Part shown: positions 46,317 through 55,824 of the stretch, one piece after another
How the letters are laid out: each line of letters begins with the position of its first letter
Position numbering within the stretch: position 1 is the stretch's first letter
Assembly (NCBI GenBank): GCA_016699325.1
Contig: CP064971.1
Span: 62,001 to 126,000 of the forward strand
Direction of reading: 5' to 3'
Origin: Methanolinea sp.
GTDB lineage: Archaea > Halobacteriota > Methanomicrobia > Methanomicrobiales > Methanospirillaceae
DNA: 64,000 nucleotides
Made by a program: the position numbers and the translations under genes
Notes under the pieces: model-generated
What the model saw: the letters and a program-made list of their open reading frames with translations, nothing else
What the model was told of the DNA's origin: nothing
Databases searched by the model: none

Positions 46317-46802
46317 ATGAAAATTATTATCAACCGTGATGTTTTATTCAGTCTTTCTTCCTCCCCAAGGATCGATATTCTCAAATTGTTGAACGTACAG
46401 CAACGAACTCTAGGTGAATTGGCAACGATGACGTCTCTATCGAGAGCCAACACTTATTATCATTTGCAAAAACTAATCGATAGCGATCTGGTAATACCAG
46501 TAGAAACGAGGAATGTCTGGATTTATTATAAACTGACAGAACAGGGAAAGCATCTGATTCAGCCTGATGAGAATGATCACATTGTTTTAATGATAGCAAC
46601 GGGATTGATATCCTATTCGGTGGGAGTGATCTTGATAGTGAACATCATTTCCTTACCCAGACTCACCGCCGCATCTTTCTTCCCTTTATTGAATCCATAT
46701 TTATATATTCAAATGATCGTTGGGGTAGTGTTAGTGATCATCGGGATAATAATAATATTGAAGAAAGTTAGTCCCAGGTTTAATAATTTTTCTTTCCATT
46801 AA
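46317..46802 (+). CDS. membrane-bound winged-helix regulator (module 1)
   Basis: A 161-residue protein. Residues ~5-80 form an ArsR-like winged helix: FSLSSSPRIDILKLLNVQQR, LGELATMTSLSRANTYYHLQ (recognition helix) and the wing VETRNVWIYYKLTEQGKHLI. Residues ~90-150 are two membrane helices, VLMIATGLISYSVGVILIVN and YIQMIVGVVLVIIGIIIILK. DNA binding would therefore take place at the membrane. A TATA box (AATTAAATAA, 46282-46291) precedes the ATG by about 28 nt with no ribosome-binding site, so the mRNA is leaderless. It sits directly upstream of a protease gene. A paralogue at 49597 has the same layout. Confidence 0.8.
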   Translation: MKIIINRDVLFSLSSSPRIDILKLLNVQQRTLGELATMTSLSRANTYYHLQKLIDSDLVIPVETRNVWIYYKLTEQGKHLIQPDENDHIVLMIATGLISYSVGVILIVNIISLPRLTAASFFPLLNPYLYIQMIVGVVLVIIGIIIILKKVSPRFNNFSFH

Positions 46803-46885
46803 AAATATTTTATACATATTGGTAAATCTGAAAATGATCCAGGATCTATTTTTTCACGGATGGTTGGATCATCCAGGTGTATCAT

Positions 46886-46909
46886 ATGAAACTCAATCAA
46901 TTCTATAAA
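46886..46909 (+). pseudogene. First 8 codons of the streptogrisin-like protease gene
   Basis: ATG at 46886, with AGGTG seven bases upstream, opens MKLNQFYK and is cut at TATAAA by IS copy B. After removal of the IS and one TATAAA, the frame continues from 48429 as GISGFLILILLVGLCSANN, making a complete signal peptide. Confidence 0.85.
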
Positions 46910-48422
46910 CCTAACTTCGCCACTTTTCAGTACTTCCATCAAATTTAAACGACTTAACCCAATTCGCCAGAAGCAATTTACCAGTGATTTGGCGCCTCCA
47001 GGCTACCATATCTCTTGATAAAATCTCCAAGAATTGGGCGTATTTCTGGGGAGAAGTTGGAAATGATCTTGACAGGATACCCAAAAGAAGGGTATATGAT
47101 CGTAAGTGTCAAATTCGTGAGATAATTTTTGAGGACTTTCAGATTTTTCACGACGGGATCTTTACAGAAAAGTTGTGTCAAACTCACCAGGACTTTGGTG
47201 AGGAAAACGATCAACACGCACCCGATCACCGCGTGTTTGGACCAGTGCCGGATCGGCCGGGCTCGGCTCCTTCTTTGAGGTCCCGGATGAACTTCTCTGC
47301 ACGGTCACGATTCTTGTAGGCATTCAGGATGTTTTCGGGATCATCATCGATGGTTGATTCAAGCACGAAGAAACCTTCAAGACCGGTTACATAGGGGTTG
47401 GGGATATCGCCAATGATCTTCTGGAGATGACCACGGGCGATGATCCAACCCTCAAGGAGCGATATACTGGCCGAGATCTTTTCCGCGTTCAACCTTCTTT
47501 GTGAGAACCTTCCCCTTCTCCAGGTCTTTCTCAAGTTTCCTTGCTTTCTTCGTCAACTGGTCACAGGCCAGGTCGTCACAGAAAAATATACCTGGACTTC
47601 TTCGCCATCCCGATATTTGACACATGAATAGACCCGGTTGCCAGAAACGAATGAAACCTGGCTTTCTTTCCTGGCATGGTAGATCGTTATCTCGTTCCGG
47701 TATGGTCCTTTCTTCTTTGCTTTCAGGGTCAAATAATGGAACTTCAGATCGCGGATCCTTCGTTTGTTATCCTGGGTATTCCCTCCACAGTCAAACACCA
47801 GAAGACTGCCTTCAGGAAGAACGCTCGAGCATAACCGGATCAGCATCTGCATATGCTTTTTATCCTGAACATTTCCTTTCTGGATGGTCAGCATCGTCGG
47901 TATGTTATTGAGGCCGACACTGATCCCAAATGCGATCTGGAGTTTCCCTGGCTGATTGTCCCGGGAATACCCTAACTCCCCCAGCGGACATTTTGTCCCC
48001 TCAAAGTAACTCGAACTGAAGTCCACGAACTGGGTTGGATCCACGAGGCTCTGCTGGGAGATCCAGCGTTGAAACTGGTCAAGAACAATCGACTTTCTTT
48101 CTCCCAGTCGTTCCAGAGTCCGATACAAACTCCGGTCTGAAATTGTATCTTCAAACCCCAGTGTCTTGAGAAGTTCGTCGGGGGTAAAGTCCAGAATCTT
48201 ATTGATCGATACCGATTGATTGAGTTTGTTGCTGATGAGTGGTTTTACGGATGGTATGAATGACTTGCTTCGACCACCAACTCCGCCAAGAACTGATGCG
48301 AAAAAGTTGGTCTCCGAATCAATTTTATCGATTAATGCTATATTACCTAATGAGAAGGCTGTGTTTTTTTGCATGAAATTATATAAACACTACCTTCTCA
48401 TCCTTCTTCTGGCGAAGTCAGG
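46910..48422 (-). mobile_element. IS1634-like element, copy B (reverse orientation)
   Basis: A 1513-bp copy with the same CCTRACTTCGCCA termini, flanked by the 6-bp duplication TATAAA (46904-46909 and 48423-48428). The transposase reads on the minus strand from 48374. Its C5 run is intact, so the N-terminal 260 codons are in one frame (RSLYRTLERLGERKSIVLDQ included). A one-base deletion near 47590, an extra T near 47457 and the shared C-terminal break inactivate it. It is inserted within the signal peptide of the protease gene. Confidence 0.93.
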
Positions 48423-49436
48423 TATAAAGGAATATCCGGATTCCTGATTCTGATACTCCTTGTTGGGTTGTGCTCGGCAAATAATTTGGGCGATAATGAA
48501 ATAACAGGAGAATCTACACCTTACTATTCGCCGTATCTTATCCATCAAAGTGGAAAAGCAGTAATCCCTGCGGATGATATTTTGAAACAGGAATTTTTCA
48601 GTAATTTACGAACGATTGTTCACAAATCGGATGAATCGTTCATGGACCTGTACTATTATCCAAAAGGCCCGATTATTGGACTCGGTTATAATTATCTTGG
48701 TGATATTGTCGTTCACGTTGAAGAGAAAACACCGATTTCAAAAGAAACAATGTATGAGATTGAATCTAACATTCGAACAATCGGAAAAAACCAAGGTTTA
48801 GATGTTGTATCGGTTGTCTTCATGTCCGATATCATACCAATCCTTGATAAAACTAGAACTGAAACCTGGCGGCCAGTGATCGGAGGGATTATGATATCCA
48901 CTGGGCTGGGACAGGGCACGTTGGGTTATGCTGCCCGGGACACTTCCGGCAATTTAGGGTACGTGACCGCAGGACATATTGCGGAGCCAGTTGGATCTTC
49001 GGTTTTTCAACCCGGATCTCCGAATCAGGCCGGATCCGTCACAAAGGTCGGAGGAGTGCATTCTGATTCAGCATTTGTGCGATTTTCTTCCGTTCGAGCA
49101 AGTATATTTGAGTCGGAAGCGATTCAACGGGATATCAAGTATGTCATTGACCCGGGATTCGTCACCTGCACTATGTCTGGTATTACTTCCGGGGCTGTAT
49201 CAGGACCCGTAATTGAATATGGGAGTCTTTACAATTCCTACTTTGGACGAACACTCCATGATCAGATCTATATCGACTATCCGAGTGCAGGAGGCGACAG
49301 TGGGGCGCCGGTCTATTATTTCAAATGGGGAAATTGTTTCTTGGGGGGGTTACATTGGGGTCACGGCAGGTACTCCGTTGCCTCACCTATCTCTCAAGTC
49401 TGGAATGATCTGGGTGTTGTCGCACTGACGCGCTGA
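48423..49436 (+). pseudogene. streptogrisin-like serine protease, separated from its start by IS
   Basis: After the signal peptide comes a ~120-residue propeptide-like part (FFSNLRTIVHKSDESFMDLY, then YYYPKGPIIGLGYNYLGDI). The chymotrypsin-fold domain carries the triad: His in GYVTAGHIAEP, Asp in VHSDSAFVRFSS and Ser in GGDSGAPVYYF, with TCTMSGITSGAVSGP resembling streptogrisin-type S1 proteases. The product would be exported. IS copy B now separates this part from its ATG; a TTG at 48468 could allow weak translation without the full signal. All catalytic residues are intact, so the insertion looks recent. Its neighbours are the module 1 and module 2 regulators. Confidence 0.85.
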
Positions 49437-49596
49437 CCCAAAAATTTTTCCTAATTTTTCTTTTAATAGGGCTCAATTCAATGAAAATCAGTTAAAATGC
49501 TAGAATTAGCAAAAGCCAATTCAGAAGTATTGCTTAAATGTTGTGAAATCTAAGATCAAGTTCTGACATACAATCTTCACAAAGGGGTGTTACGGA

Positions 49597-50070
49597 ATGA
49601 AAATCCCAATGGAACTCCAAACCATCAGAGAATTACTACAGCCTTCCCTAGTTGATATCCTTTTGCTGCTGAACGATCAGGAGAAAACAGAAAGCCAAAT
49701 CGCCTCCCTACTTGAAAAGGATACCCCCGAAATTCAGCATGCATTGGAACAATTGATAAAACAAGGCCTTGTCAGGTCAAGAGAGAATAACCGGGGAGAG
49801 CCCCTTTATGAAACTACACCTGAGGGAAGGAGGTTATTCGATATCAAAGGATACCACGTCGCTCTTGTTTTGGGATTATTTGCGTTCATTTTATACTCTC
49901 TCGGCCTGATTCTTGTCATTAATTGTTATTCTAACCCGATTTATGGTGTGTCAATTCTGAAACCGTTTCAAGACGAAGTACTCCTGCAGCAGTTCATTAT
50001 CGGCTGTGTATTAGTGACAGGGGGGACACTTGCAGGCAGTATCGCCACTTATAAAGTAATCCATGATTGA
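49597..50070 (+). CDS. membrane-bound winged-helix regulator (module 2)
   Basis: A 157-residue paralogue, in layout, of the protein at 46317. The winged helix covers the first ~85 residues (LLQPSLVDILLLLNDQEKTE, QIASLLEKDTPEIQHALEQL, wing NNRGEPLYETTPEGRRLF), followed by two membrane helices (VALVLGLFAFILYSLGLILV and LLQQFIIGCVLVTGGTLAGS). The ATG has GGGGTG eight bases upstream. It precedes, by 73 bases, a gene homologous to the N-terminal part of the module 1 protease, so the gene pair appears to be a repeating unit. Confidence 0.78.
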   Translation: MKIPMELQTIRELLQPSLVDILLLLNDQEKTESQIASLLEKDTPEIQHALEQLIKQGLVRSRENNRGEPLYETTPEGRRLFDIKGYHVALVLGLFAFILYSLGLILVINCYSNPIYGVSILKPFQDEVLLQQFIIGCVLVTGGTLAGSIATYKVIHD

Positions 50071-50142
50071 TGCCGCTCGTGAAAATTTTTTTTATACATT
50101 TTCATGTTGTTTATATCTTTTTATCTATAATACTTCAGCGAG

Positions 50143-50664
50143 ATGGCTATGAATGTTTTCACAAAAAAAACAGTTGGCTGTGTATTCCTTATATGTTTTT
50201 GGATTTCTTTAATTGGTTTCGCGAATATCATTACCGTCAATGGATTTAAGATTATTGAGCAACCTGAAGATGATCCAGGACTGATACCTGATATACAAAA
50301 GGGACTGTTGCATTGTGATACACCCTATTATCAGGATTATCTCATCAGACGAAGTGTGAATGGATATGTCCCTTATTCGGAGAAGGCATTCTATTCATTT
50401 TTAAACCGGTCGTATGAGAATCGTAAAACCCTCACAAAATTACTTCCAGAAAGGTATTATTATCCTAACGGCCCGGTAATCGGGCAAGGGTTCAATGCCT
50501 ATGGTGAAATAACGGTGCATATTCTCGAAGGATGCGAGATATCAAATGAGACGATGGATGAGATTGAATTCGCGATCAGATCTGAATCCAAAATCCTAGA
50601 AATCTCGGATACGCCCATTGTGTTTTATTATGATATAATTCCCGTACTCAATATAAAAAATTGA
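50143..50664 (+). CDS. exported protein homologous to the protease propeptide (module 2)
   Basis: A 173-residue protein with a membrane-anchor or signal helix (TVGCVFLICFWISLIGFANI). Its later part, FYSFLNRSYENRKTLTKLLP and RYYYPNGPVIGQGFNAYGEI, then TMDEIEFAIRSESKI and FYYDIIPVL, parallels the propeptide region of the protease at 48423 (YYYPKGPIIGLGYNYLGDI, TMYEIESNIRTIG, FMSDIIPIL). It stops where the protease domain would begin. It may be a truncated protease gene or a stand-alone propeptide-like inhibitor or sensor. IS copy C lies 175 bases downstream. Confidence 0.65.
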   Translation: MAMNVFTKKTVGCVFLICFWISLIGFANIITVNGFKIIEQPEDDPGLIPDIQKGLLHCDTPYYQDYLIRRSVNGYVPYSEKAFYSFLNRSYENRKTLTKLLPERYYYPNGPVIGQGFNAYGEITVHILEGCEISNETMDEIEFAIRSESKILEISDTPIVFYYDIIPVLNIKN

Positions 50665-50839
50665 AGTGATGGTAAAACTACGTGATGGAGCTCTCTGTGA
50701 TTCCATTTTTCGGACATTGACTTTCAATTGAAGATCCAATGATTCGACATTTCAGTGTTTTAGACCGCCATTTCTCATCCTCTTTTTAACACACACCCTT
50801 CACAGGCCAATCCCATTAAGGACTTCCTGCCTGTATTGA

Positions 50840-52349
50840 CCTGACTTCGCCAGAAGAAGGATGAGAAGGTAGTGTTTATATAATTTCATGCAAAAAAACA
50901 CAGCCTTCTCATTAGGTAATATAGCATTAATCGATAAAATTGATTCGGAGACCAACTTTTTGCATCGGTTCTTGGCGGAGTTGGTGGTCGAAGCAAGTCA
51001 TTCATGCCCTCCGTTAAGCTTCTCATCAGCAACAAGCTCAATCAATCGGTATCGATCAATAAGATTCTGGACTTTACCCCGACGAACTTCTCAAGACACT
51101 GGGGTTTGAAGATACAATTTCAGACCGGAGTTTGTATCGGACTCTGGAACGACTGGGAGAAAGAAAGTCGATTGTTCTTGACCAGTTTCAACGCTGGATC
51201 TCCCAGCAGAGCCTCGTGGATCCAACCCAGTTCGTGGACTTCAGTTCGAGTTACTTTGAGGGGACAAAATGTCCGCTGGGGGGAGTTAGGGTATTCCCGG
51301 GACAATCAGCCAGGAAACTCCAGATCGCATTTGGGATCAGTGTCGGCCTCAATAACATACCGACGATGCTGACCATCCAGAAAGGAAATGTTCAGGATAA
51401 AAAGCATATGCAGATGCTGATCCGGTTATGCTCGAGCGTTCTTCCTGAAGGCAGTCTTCTGGTGTTTGACTGTGGAGGGAATACCCAGGATAACAAACGA
51501 AGGATCCGCGATCTGAAGTTCCATTATTTGACCCTGAAAGCAAAGAAGAAAGGACCATACCGGAACGAGATAACGATCTACCATGCCAGGAAAGAAAGCC
51601 AGGTTTCATTCGTTTCTGGCAACCGGGTCTATTCATGTGTCAAATATCGGGATGGCGAAGAAGTCCGGTACATATTTTTCTGTGACGACCTGGCCTGTGA
51701 CCAGTTGACGAAGAAAGCAAGGAAACTTGAGAAAGACCTGGAGAAGGGGAAGGTTCTCACAAAGAAGGTTGAACGCGGAAAAGATCTCGGCCAGTATATC
51801 GCTCCTGAGGGTTGGATCATCGCCCGTGGTCATCTCCAGAAGATCATTGGCGATATCCCCAACCCCTATGTAACCGGTCTTGAAGGTTTCTTCGTGCTTG
51901 AATCAACCATCGATGATGATCCCGAAAACATCCTGAATGCCTACAAGAATCGTGACCGTGCAGAGAAGTTCAGCCGGGACCTCAAAGAAGGAGCCGAGCC
52001 CGGCCGATCCGGCACTGGTCCAAACACGCGGTGATCGGGGCGTGTTGATCGTTTTCCTCACCAAAGTCCTGGTGAGTTTGACACAACTTTTCTGTAAAGA
52101 TCCCGTCGTGAAAAATCTGAAAGTCCTCAAAAATTATCTCACGAATTTGACACTTACGATCATATACCCTTCTTTTGGGTATCCTGTCAAGATCATTTCC
52201 AACTTCTCCCCAGAAATACGCCCAATTCTTGGAGATTTTATCAAGAGATATGGTAGCCTGGAGGCGCCAAATCACTGGTAAATTGCTTCTGGCGAATTGG
52301 GTTAAGTCGTTTAAATTTGATGGAAGTACTGAAAAGTGGCGAAGTTAGG
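50840..52349 (+). mobile_element. IS1634-like element, copy C
   Basis: A 1510-bp copy with the same termini, flanked by TATTGA (50834-50839 and 52350-52355). The transposase starts at 50888 and is broken by several indels: near 50963 (loss of three bases plus change), the C4 run near 51077, an extra G near 51282, and the shared C-terminal break near 52000. It is the most damaged of the complete copies. Confidence 0.92.
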
Positions 52350-52390
52350 TATTGAGGTCAGCCTGACTTATGAGATACATCAGGACGAGT

Positions 52391-52733
52391 TCATCCGGAG
52401 AGGAGAAAAATGATGTTCGACAACCATGAAATATCCCTGGAAGAGACCACTAAAAAGCGGGTAACTTGGAGATCATGCTCGATATTATCGGGATTTTCCA
52501 TGGGCAGGTCAACCACTTCAATCGAGTCTTCACACGAATACAATTTCAAATCTCCAGCAGTTTCATAGGGCTGAAGATCCCCCTGAAACATATTTTCACT
52601 CGAATAATGAATGATTTTCAAGCACTGCAATTTGAGATCATCAATTGTAATTGACGACGAGGATATACACGAACCATAATCTATCTGGAGGCGGCCATTT
52701 TTTTTGAGACGGATAATTATCGGTCAAATTCAT
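52391..52733 (-). pseudogene. small hypothetical gene with a poly-A frameshift
   Basis: On the minus strand ATG at 52733 opens MNLTDNYPSQK and meets a run of eight A (52697-52704). In the next frame an uninterrupted 79+ codon sequence follows: NGRLQIDYGSCISSSSITID, LKLQCLKIIHYSSENMFQGD, VDLPMENPDNIEHDLQVTRF. Removing one A joins the two. I recognise no family. It shares an acidic, beta-rich look with the next two genes, with which it may have formed an operon. Confidence 0.45.
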
Positions 52734-52838
52734 ATCTTTATTCATCAGCCCCACACTTGTCCTGATGTAGACCGCCTCGTTTCCATCCTGTCGAAGCGAT
52801 GTTTAAAACAAGCCTTTCCCATCGATCATACCTCCGAT

Positions 52839-53390
52839 TCAAAGACCGGATGTGAGATCCTGTTCTAGTTCATTCACCTTTCCGCTTACATTCAGCGTAA
52901 TCCAACCCCGATGAGTAACGACGGGAGTCATGTTCATGTTGACACGGAATAAGTACTCCCCTTCCGGGAGTTGCGGTTCGGTGTATATGATAAGCGTGGA
53001 GACGTACGTCCCGTTGGGCGATACGACATACTCGGACGGTGACATGCTTACATTCAGGTATCGCGGCATGGGAATTTCCTCATCAGAATTTACTGATTTC
53101 TCTTTTACCGGGACTATCCGCTGTGTGACCAGCCCCTGACCCTTCGCTCTCGTATTAAGAATTATTAGTTCCTCTTTTATCTCCCCCGCATGTATCTCTA
53201 TCCTGCTAGGATGAAACCATACCGGAATCCCCAAATGTTGTTTCCCTGGCGTCACATTTGGGGGTTCCCATGTTTCGTTCCTCCTATCTATTGATGAGAT
53301 GTCTGTAATTTGGCTGGTAATGAGCGATAATACGCCGATTACCAGGATAAGAGTCGCAAAGACCAAAAAAATTAGCGTGGCTTTTTTCAT
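52839..53390 (-). CDS. exported protein with Ig-like/beta-sandwich domain, unknown function
   Basis: A 183-residue protein with an N-terminal membrane anchor (ATLIFLVFATLILVIGVLSL) and an extracellular beta-rich domain: HPSRIEIHAGEIKEELIILN, MPRYLNVSMSPSEYVVSPNG, TLIIYTEPQLPEGEYLFRVN and GWITLNVSG. The pattern resembles archaeal surface proteins with Ig-like domains, and several N-x-S/T sequons are present. It lies 17 bases after the partial gene at 53408 on the same strand, so the two were probably one operon. Confidence 0.65.
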   Translation of the reverse strand: MKKATLIFLVFATLILVIGVLSLITSQITDISSIDRRNETWEPPNVTPGKQHLGIPVWFHPSRIEIHAGEIKEELIILNTRAKGQGLVTQRIVPVKEKSVNSDEEIPMPRYLNVSMSPSEYVVSPNGTYVSTLIIYTEPQLPEGEYLFRVNMNMTPVVTHRGWITLNVSGKVNELEQDLTSGL

Positions 53391-53407
53391 CCCAGGTATC
53401 TCTCCGT

Positions 53408-53696
53408 TCAGTTTGCCGTGTGCAATGTCACCATCGAATCGGAATAGATCTGAACATCTAACCCGGAAAGATACCCCTCTGCAACTTCATCAATGTCTTC
53501 TTCCCAATTAAATTCCACATTCTGTAAATTCAGATCTTTCAACCGCATATCGTAGAATGTCATGTCGCCCGGCACTTCTGAGTCGCCATCGACATAATAT
53601 CCTTCAAGAGTGCAAAAGACTGCATTATTCTGGTAACCAACAGGTCCAGACCAGTTCATGGTCGAAATGCCGGAGTCTTCATTCTTGAATATGATA
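53408..53696 (-). pseudogene. hypothetical gene truncated at its 5' end by an IS256 relic
   Basis: The frame reads upstream of the ATG at 53659 without a stop: KLIIFKNEDSGIST before MNWSGPVGYQNNAVFCTLEG, up to the IS256 terminus at 53697. The start of the gene is therefore lost. The remaining part is acidic (FNWEEDIDEVAEGYLSGLDV) with no recognised family. The ATG at 53659 might still serve as a start, but it has no ribosome-binding site. Confidence 0.55.
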
Positions 53697-53716
53697 AGCT
53701 TATTAGGGACGGTACC
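53697..53716 (+). repeat. Solitary IS256 right end
   Basis: AGCTTATTAGGGACGGTACC, identical to 46198-46217, but with no transposase on its left. It directly abuts the truncated gene at 53408-53696, consistent with deletion of the element body together with the 5' part of that gene. Confidence 0.7.
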
Positions 53717-54007
53717 TCTTCCCGGGTGATCTATCGCCAGAAAAAATGGATGATCCGTGCATCAGATCGTAAACACCATGACCATAGTTCCATGAGATGC
53801 AGATCGCCTTCCCGGGGAACTTTGTAGGAGGAGCCCGAGTGAAAAGGGCCAGGAAGGGGCCTCCTGATCAATGACGCCGGTGCTCCCCCTTACATCAGGG
53901 TGGTTAAAGAGCGGCCCAGTGGTGATCCGGGTTGCCACGCCCGGAGTGTATGGCCCCGCAGACTCCCCTCCCATCACCTTATCATCCTCCCGCACCCTCT
54001 CCTGTCT

Positions 54008-55190
54008 ATGGCGATCGTGGTCGGTTCCGGGGCGGGCGGGGCGACCGTGGCAAAGGAGCTTTCCGGAGCAGGGCACCGGGTGCTGCTCATTGAGAAGGGG
54101 CCGGAGATTGCCGAGGAGGATGCTCACCGGCACTACGCGAACGTGGATGCCGGGGTGAAGCTGATGCGGACCTGCTGCCTCGGTGGAACCACCATGGTCT
54201 CGGCCGGGAACGCCATGCGGTGCCTGGATGAAGAGCTGCTGGGGATTCGGGATCGACCTCTCCGCAGAGTTCGTAGAGGTTGAGCGGGAGCTGGGGGTGC
54301 AGGAGTTGCCCGACGACCTTATCGGTGAAGGGACCCGCCGCCTGATGGATGCCGCCTCCCGGCTCGGGCTCACGGTCAGGAAGATGCAGAAGTTCATCGA
54401 CCCGGAGCAGTGCTGCCGGGACGGACGCTGCAGCCTGGGCTGCCCGGTGCAGGCACGGTGGAGTGCGGTCAGGTTCATCGAAGCGGCGCGGGAGAACGGG
54501 GCAACGGTGGTGACCGGGCGGGAGGTGACAGGGATACTAACCCGGGGCGGACGGGTGACCGGGGTCCGGTGCGGGTCGCGGGTCTGGCATGACGACCTCG
54601 TGGTCATCGCCTCCGGGGCCCTGGAGACCCCCCGCCTGATCGGAAATATCGGGATTCCCACCGCACCTCTCTTCTGCGACACCTTCGCGAGTATCGGCGG
54701 CGTCTGCCCGGGAATCGGGTTTGACCGGGATGTGCCGATGGGAGCGTACGTAGCCCACGAAAGCAGTCTCATCCTGTCCCACTACTCGCGGCAGCTCGTG
54801 GCCACCCTGCAGGGGGCCGGGCATGCCGTAGGCGAAGGGGATGTGCTCGGTATGATGGTCAAGATTACCGACGAGGACAGCGGTTCGGTGGGAGCGACCA
54901 TCAAGAAAGGGGTGACCGAACACGATGCCCGGCTGCTGGCACAGGGATCATCGGTTGCCGGTGCAATCCTTACCGGGGCCGGCGTGGATCCCGTGACGTT
55001 TGTCTCCCTCCCCCTGCGGGGGTCCCATCCCGGCGGCACGGCAAGAATCGGGGTCTCGGTGGATACTTCGCTCAGGACCAGGATTGCCGGTCTTTACGTC
55101 TGCGACGCCTCGGTCCTCCCGAAGACCCCGGGAGCACCCCCGATCATTACCATCATCGCCCTTGCCAAGTACGCTGCAAAACGGATGTAG
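54008..55190 (+). pseudogene. GMC-type FAD-dependent oxidoreductase, frameshifted
   Basis: The FAD-binding N-terminus AIVVGSGAGGATVAKELSGA, HRVLLIEKGPEI and TCCLGGTTMVSAGNAMRC is in one frame, open to about 54243. The rest, from FGIDLSAEFVEVERELGVQE through CRDGRCSLGCPVQARWSA, LVVIASGALETPRLIGN, GSHPGGTARIG and GLYVCDASVLPKTPG, is in the +1 frame to 55190. An extra base in GGGGATTC near 54243 explains the break. GMC enzymes oxidise alcohols or similar substrates with FAD. Coding-like sequence in another frame lies just upstream (53900-54000, TPGVYGPADSPPITLSS), so a second break at the N-terminus is possible. Confidence 0.8.
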
Positions 55191-55431
55191 CCATGTTATA
55201 GGGAAACGCCCCTGGCATTTTCCTCCTGCATGCCTGTGCCTCTGGGGGGCTCAGGTCATTTTCTACCATTTCTCAGGGGACCGGTATGGTTCACCCCTTC
55301 CGATTTCCTGCATGTTCACCGGGCAGCAGGGCGGTGCAAAAAGATGGCCAGTAGATCACGAGCCATGCATGATTCAGATCAAATTAACATTTGTGAATTC
55401 TTTAATATGGATCATTTACTAAACATATGGT

Positions 55432-55650
55432 ATGAAAACGTTCGACAGCCCACAGGCAACCACCCTCTATTACATCGCCCTCGGCAACAGCGAACCCATG
55501 ATCAACCATGAGCAGAGAACAGCGATTGCAACGCTGATCGCGAATGCAGGGAATGGTGACATGGATGCCTATAAAGCCCTTAAAATTCTGGATAAAAGGC
55601 CATCACTCCACCCTTTCCTGAAAGAAATGATTAGAGAATACTGGAAATAA
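55432..55650 (+). CDS. small helical protein, 72 residues
   Basis: The product MKTFDSPQATTLYYIALGNS, then HEQRTAIATLIANAGNGDMD, AYKALKILDKRPSLHPFLKE is mostly helical and soluble. A TATA-like TTTAATATGG (55399-55408) lies about 27 nt upstream of the ATG without a ribosome-binding site, so a leaderless mRNA is likely. I do not recognise the family. The stretch 55191-55398 upstream holds no gene. Confidence 0.6.
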   Translation: MKTFDSPQATTLYYIALGNSEPMINHEQRTAIATLIANAGNGDMDAYKALKILDKRPSLHPFLKEMIREYWK

Positions 55651-55824
55651 TGCCATTTTTTTATAACCGGTTTTGTAATCATTAAGCCAGCAGCTGGTAG
55701 ATGCTGATGCAGAGGCCCCCTGCAAATCCTGAAGTTGTCCAGGATCCATTGCCGGAAGACTCCCCCGTGCAGAGATCCTGAAAGTGATCAAGCATCATAA
55801 TGGTCACCCGATAGATGGGATTGC

